Below, in pieces: positions 61,164 to 64,000 of a DNA stretch of 64,000 nt (its first letter is position 1; each line of letters opens with the position of its first letter). This DNA is from Aminipila sp047974845 (lineage in GTDB: Bacteria > Bacillota > Clostridia > Peptostreptococcales > Anaerovoracaceae): NCBI GenBank assembly GCA_047974845.1, contig JBKECQ010000015.1:5849-69848 (forward strand), read 5' to 3'. A model generated the notes under the pieces. The model ran no database searches. It had not been told where the DNA came from and worked only from the letters and a program-made list of their open reading frames with translations. Both the position numbers and the translations under genes were made by a program.

Positions 61164-61224
61164 TTATTCGATATATCATTATTCGATATATCTTTAATAT
61201 ATTCTTCTTTCCCCATGTTGTCAA
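61164..61224 (-). promoter_or_regulatory. Promoter and direct-repeat operator of the DUF2812-PadR-WG operon
   Basis: Minus strand TTGACA (61224-61219), 17-base spacer, TATATT (61201-61196). Just downstream the 14-base sequence GATATATCGAATAA occurs twice with one base between (61192-61179 and 61177-61164). Each copy contains the palindrome GATATATC. The repeats cover the predicted start, a repressor position. Confidence 0.7.
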
Positions 61225-61278
61225 TAATAAATCCTTTATATTTACCCTTTTATTTATGTAAAAGCCTTTACTTTTAAA

Positions 61279-61335
61279 TAAAAAAGCCTTGTTAAATACT
61301 TGTACTTTATTTACAAGTTTTATAACAAGGCCTTA
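61279..61335 (-). terminator. Terminator of hisC
   Basis: GGCCTTGTTATAAAACTTGT pairs with ACAAGTATTTAACAAGGC around AAATAAAGT, followed by TTTTTTATTT on the minus strand. Confidence 0.85.
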
Positions 61336-61344
61336 TATATATGT

Positions 61345-62424
61345 TTATTCTCCTCTTGATTCTTCTATTCCTAAAAGCTTCTTGGTCACCTTTATTAAAG
61401 TATCCATAGAGTCAGGCAATCCTATACTTATTCTTACGTACTCCTTTAGTTCATCACTGGGATAGTGCTTTACTATTATATTATTTTCAAGCAAGCTCTT
61501 ATGGTATTGTTCTCCCCTTAGCTCAGGATGTCTAACAAATAAGAAGTTTGCTTTAGAATCTAAAATTTCAAACCCAAGTTCTTGCATTTCTTTTTTGAAA
61601 CGAACTCTTGTCTTTTTAATATCATTTGTACATTTTTTGAAATAGTCCTTATCTTTCATAGCAGATGTACCTGCCAAAATAGATAGACTATTTATATTAT
61701 GTCTGTTAAATGATAATTTTATTTTATTTAAGTCTGATATAACATCAGGGCTACCTATGGCAAACCCAATTCTTGCCCCCGCTAAATTTCTGGATTTTGA
61801 AAATGTTTGTATCACTAAAAGATTATCATACTTATCCACTAAAGAACTGCAACTTTCTGCACCAAAATCTACATAGGCTTCATCAATAACAACTAGGTTA
61901 TCTGCATTTGAAGATACTATTTGTTCAATTTGTTCAATTGAAAGGGTTAAGCCTGTAGGTGTATTAGGGTTTGCAATTACAATAGTTCCATCTAAGCTAT
62001 AGAATCTTTCAGGGACTATTTCTAACGCTTCACCCATTGGGATTTCTACACTGTTTGCATTGGCTATGGCCGCAAATACCGGATAAAATCCATAGCTTAT
62101 CTTTGGAAAGTAAAATTTTCTCTCCTTATTTTGAAACGCCATGAATACAAAGGATAAGAGTTCATCAGAGCCGTTCCCAACAGCAACCTTATTAGATTCT
62201 ACGCCAAAGTTCTCAGCTATGGCTGACACAAGCTTGTTTGCTGACGGGTCTGAGTACATTCTTAGGTTATCAATCTCAAACTGGTCTATTGATCTATACA
62301 CAAACTGACTAGCCGGATATGGGCTTTCATTTGTGTCAAGCTTAATAGTCTTTTTAGTTTGTTTCTTTTCCTCTGTGATGTTTGATATTAGTTCATTATA
62401 TTTTTCAGTAAAAAAACGACTCAT
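61345..62424 (-). CDS. hisC: Histidinol-phosphate aminotransferase family enzyme
   Basis: 359 aa, fold type I PLP enzyme. LDTNESPYP at the N-terminus, NPNTPTGLT (about 152), VIDEAYVDFG (about 175), the Schiff-base Lys in TFSKSRNLAGARIGF (about 210) and KANFLFVRHPEL (about 293) fit HisC. It stands outside any his operon, so it could also serve aromatic amino acids or act as a CobD-like or other aminotransferase. GGAGGGCGAGG precedes the ATG; a TATAAT (62466-62461) may be its -10 box. Confidence 0.82.
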   Translation of the reverse strand: MSRFFTEKYNELISNITEEKKQTKKTIKLDTNESPYPASQFVYRSIDQFEIDNLRMYSDPSANKLVSAIAENFGVESNKVAVGNGSDELLSFVFMAFQNKERKFYFPKISYGFYPVFAAIANANSVEIPMGEALEIVPERFYSLDGTIVIANPNTPTGLTLSIEQIEQIVSSNADNLVVIDEAYVDFGAESCSSLVDKYDNLLVIQTFSKSRNLAGARIGFAIGSPDVISDLNKIKLSFNRHNINSLSILAGTSAMKDKDYFKKCTNDIKKTRVRFKKEMQELGFEILDSKANFLFVRHPELRGEQYHKSLLENNIIVKHYPSDELKEYVRISIGLPDSMDTLIKVTKKLLGIEESRGE

Positions 62425-62601
62425 TTAAGTCCTCGCCCTCCTGTCAATTTTTCAAGTATAATTATACCACTTCACTACCTAAGCATGTCCAGTAATTTAC
62501 AATATTATTTTTTTGTTATTTTCTCGATGAATCGACTTTATTCTTGTATAATATACTTAATATGTTAAGTAATTCATTAAAAAAATTATAAAGGATCTGA
62601 T

Positions 62602-63717
62602 ATGTATAAAAATTTATTATTATTTTTCAATCAGTATAAATATTTTCTATTGTATTCGATTTCCCTACCAATAGTCTGCCTTTTTTTAATATTTGTGGGA
62701 AAAAGAAATCTTACATATGTTGAATGGTATTCTTCTAATATTTTTAGTATTTTTCCTAACTCTTTAGGCAGGTTACTTTCTATCTTCCCCTTTTCTTTCT
62801 TTGAAGTAGGGATTATAGCAATTCTTGTTTTGTTATCGGTTCTTCTTGTTTTGTTTATAAAAAACTTATTTAGTAAGGCGGGCAGAAAACGTATTATAAA
62901 TAAATTGCCTAAAGCCATAGTTTTGTTGTTATGTACAGTTAGTACAGGATTCTTAATATTAACGCTTACCTGTACCCTGAACTATTACCGTGCTAATCTG
63001 GCAGATAGTATGAATCTGCCTATTACCAGTTATAGCCATGAAGGCTTAGTTTCACTATGTCTATTGCTTATTGACGATGTGAAAGAAATAACAAGCAATC
63101 CCGGCTTTTCATCCACCTTAACTACGGAAGATTTACACCAAAATACCAAGACCGCCATGCAAAAACTGGGGGAGGACATTCCAACGTTAAACGGGTATTA
63201 TCCTAACCCAAAACCAATTATTTCTTCCAAACTTATGTCACGAGTAAATTTAACCGGAATTTTTTCACCTTTTACCATTGAGGCAAACTATAATCGTGAT
63301 GTTTTAGACTATATCAAGCCTTATACAATTTGTCATGAACTGGCTCATTTAAAGGGCTACATTCGAGAAGATGATGCCGGCTTTGTTGCATATTTGGCCT
63401 GTTCGCAATCAGATAATCTTACCTTACAATACAGCGGTGCTTTAAATGCTCTAAGTTATACATTAAATGAATTATACAAGGATAGTAGTCAGGAAGAGTA
63501 TAGCCAAATTCTATCTTTGGTTCCACAAGTTGCAATAAATGATTTAGTCGCTAATCAAATGTACTGGGAAAACTATAGAAGTCAGGTTGCTGAAATTTCT
63601 AATACTGCAAATGATATCTACCTCAAAGCCAATGCGCAAGAAGGTGGCGTGAAAACATACGGTAAAATGGTAAATCGTCTACTTTCTTATTATGGTTTTG
63701 GTCAAGGGCTTATTTAA
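62602..63717 (+). CDS. DUF3810 membrane protein with HExxH zinc-protease motif
   Basis: 371 aa. Three to four hydrophobic segments in the first 130 residues, then a soluble domain with CHELAHLKGYIREDDAGF (about 244-261): a HExxH motif plus a downstream Glu, as in gluzincin-type metalloproteases. This is the DUF3810 family, seen in clostridia and Bacteroidetes. Activity has not been shown to my knowledge. AAAGGATC precedes the ATG. Confidence 0.82.
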   Translation: MYKNLLLFFNQYKYFLLYSISLPIVCLFLIFVGKRNLTYVEWYSSNIFSIFPNSLGRLLSIFPFSFFEVGIIAILVLLSVLLVLFIKNLFSKAGRKRIINKLPKAIVLLLCTVSTGFLILTLTCTLNYYRANLADSMNLPITSYSHEGLVSLCLLLIDDVKEITSNPGFSSTLTTEDLHQNTKTAMQKLGEDIPTLNGYYPNPKPIISSKLMSRVNLTGIFSPFTIEANYNRDVLDYIKPYTICHELAHLKGYIREDDAGFVAYLACSQSDNLTLQYSGALNALSYTLNELYKDSSQEEYSQILSLVPQVAINDLVANQMYWENYRSQVAEISNTANDIYLKANAQEGGVKTYGKMVNRLLSYYGFGQGLI

Positions 63718-63754
63718 TCTTATATGTTGATATATTATGGTTCCAACTAACCAC

Positions 63755-63783
63755 TTGAAACTGTTGTATATTTATGCTACACT
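63755..63783 (+). promoter_or_regulatory. Promoter of the tRNA-Arg gene
   Basis: TTGAAA (63755-63760), 17-base spacer, TACACT (63778-63783); start about 10 bases before the tRNA. Confidence 0.6.
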
Positions 63784-63800
63784 ATACAAGTTGAATATGC

Positions 63801-63875
63801 GCCTCCGTAGGTAAATGGATATACCAATTCTCTCCTAAAGAATAATTGTGGGTTCGATTCCCGCCGGGGGTACCA
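63801..63875 (+). tRNA. tRNA-Arg, anticodon CCT (reads AGG)
   Basis: A full cloverleaf of 75 bases: acceptor GCCTCCG with CGGGGGT (two G-U pairs), D stem GGTA/TACC, anticodon stem ATTCT/AGAAT with loop CTCCTAA (anticodon CCT at 34-36), T stem GTGGG/CCCGC with TTCGATT loop, discriminator A and an encoded CCA. Confidence 0.95.
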
Positions 63876-63904
63876 AAAAAAACGCCATTAAGGCGTTTTT
63901 TTAT
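63876..63904 (+). terminator. Terminator of the tRNA-Arg gene
   Basis: AAAAAAACGCC and GGCGTTTTTTT form an 11-bp stem with a short ATTAA loop, immediately after the CCA end. Confidence 0.85.
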
Positions 63905-63939
63905 TACTCCAATATAAAGGGAATCGAACCCGAAAGGGC

Positions 63940-64000
63940 ATGAGCATTTTTAAAAAGTATTATCAATACTTTTTTAGCGAATGGCTCAAGGCGATTGGTT
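63940..64000 (+). CDS. Possible gene start at the right edge
   Basis: An open frame begins ATG AGC ATT TTT and runs off the window (20 codons, MSIFKKYYQYFFSEWLKAIG). An AAAGGG lies only 1-3 bases before the ATG, so ribosome binding is doubtful. The same bases form a palindrome (63952-63974) able to act as a terminator. Too short to judge. Confidence 0.2.
   Translation, partial: MSIFKKYYQYFFSEWLKAIG

Noticed and set aside
62425..62601. T-box leader before hisC
   Set aside because: No AGGGTGG-type T-box sequence or terminator hairpin lies between the predicted promoter and the start; the gap is too short.
1..64000. CRISPR array
   Set aside because: No regularly spaced direct repeats were seen; the only short tandem repeats are the 14-base pair at 61164-61192 and protein-level repeats in the SLH genes.
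63940..64000. Confident gene call at the right edge
   Set aside because: Only 20 codons are visible, the ribosome site is too close to the ATG, and the bases form a terminator-like palindrome.

Overview
This window comes from a low-GC, spore-forming Clostridia-type Firmicute (Gram-positive cell plan). The evidence is the AT-rich sequence with strong GGAGG ribosome binding sites, the sporulation genes spoIIR and a sipL-like gene, five S-layer-homology (SLH) proteins, ECF vitamin-type transport, and ddl, hslO, ispE and tadA of clostridial type. The genus cannot be fixed from the sequence alone.

Region 1 (1-11.6 kb, minus strand) is an 11-gene surface-glycan operon that runs off the left edge. 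In transcription order it holds a MurJ-like flippase, two GT9 (heptosyltransferase-type) glycosyltransferases, hldE, gmhA and gmhB (ADP-heptose synthesis), capE, capF and capG (UDP-N-acetyl-L-fucosamine synthesis), a WbuB-like glycosyltransferase and an initiating sugar transferase. A consensus promoter precedes it. Its -35 box lies in what looks like the decayed left end of an ISL3-family insertion sequence, whose broken transposase fills 11.7-12.5 kb.

Region 2 (12.6-24.9 kb) is an S-layer island: a probable major S-layer protein (837 aa, tandem promoters, long structured leader), two smaller paralogues, an SLH protein with GLUG repeats, a membrane acyltransferase 3 and a 1067-aa SLH protein with Ig-like and helical repeats. 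Next to region 1 it suggests that the glycan decorates or anchors the S-layer.

Region 3 (25-31.4 kb) carries one unit with an ECF transporter (S, fused A-A', T) plus a ClC antiporter, then a DUF1846 protein. A divergent P-type calcium ATPase follows (31.5-34.2 kb).

Region 4 (34.4-50.7 kb) is mostly housekeeping and sporulation: ctpA-type protease, DUF1934, ddl, hslO, phosphohexomutase, htrA, spoIIR, sipL-like, a GGDEF cyclase followed by a CheC-type phosphatase, gntR, ispE, a membrane Ig-like protein and tadA.

Region 5 (50.7-64 kb) has an SDR dehydrogenase; a four-domain sulfur-transfer oxidoreductase (CoA-disulfide reductase, rhodanese, TusA, DsrE-like) divergent from a Crp/Fnr regulator with a palindrome at about -41; an unrecognised protein; CvpA; a split chromate transporter pair; a DUF2812-PadR-WG operon with a direct-repeat operator; hisC; a DUF3810 metalloprotease-like protein; and tRNA-Arg(CCT). 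No CRISPR array, rRNA, prophage or intact insertion sequence was seen.
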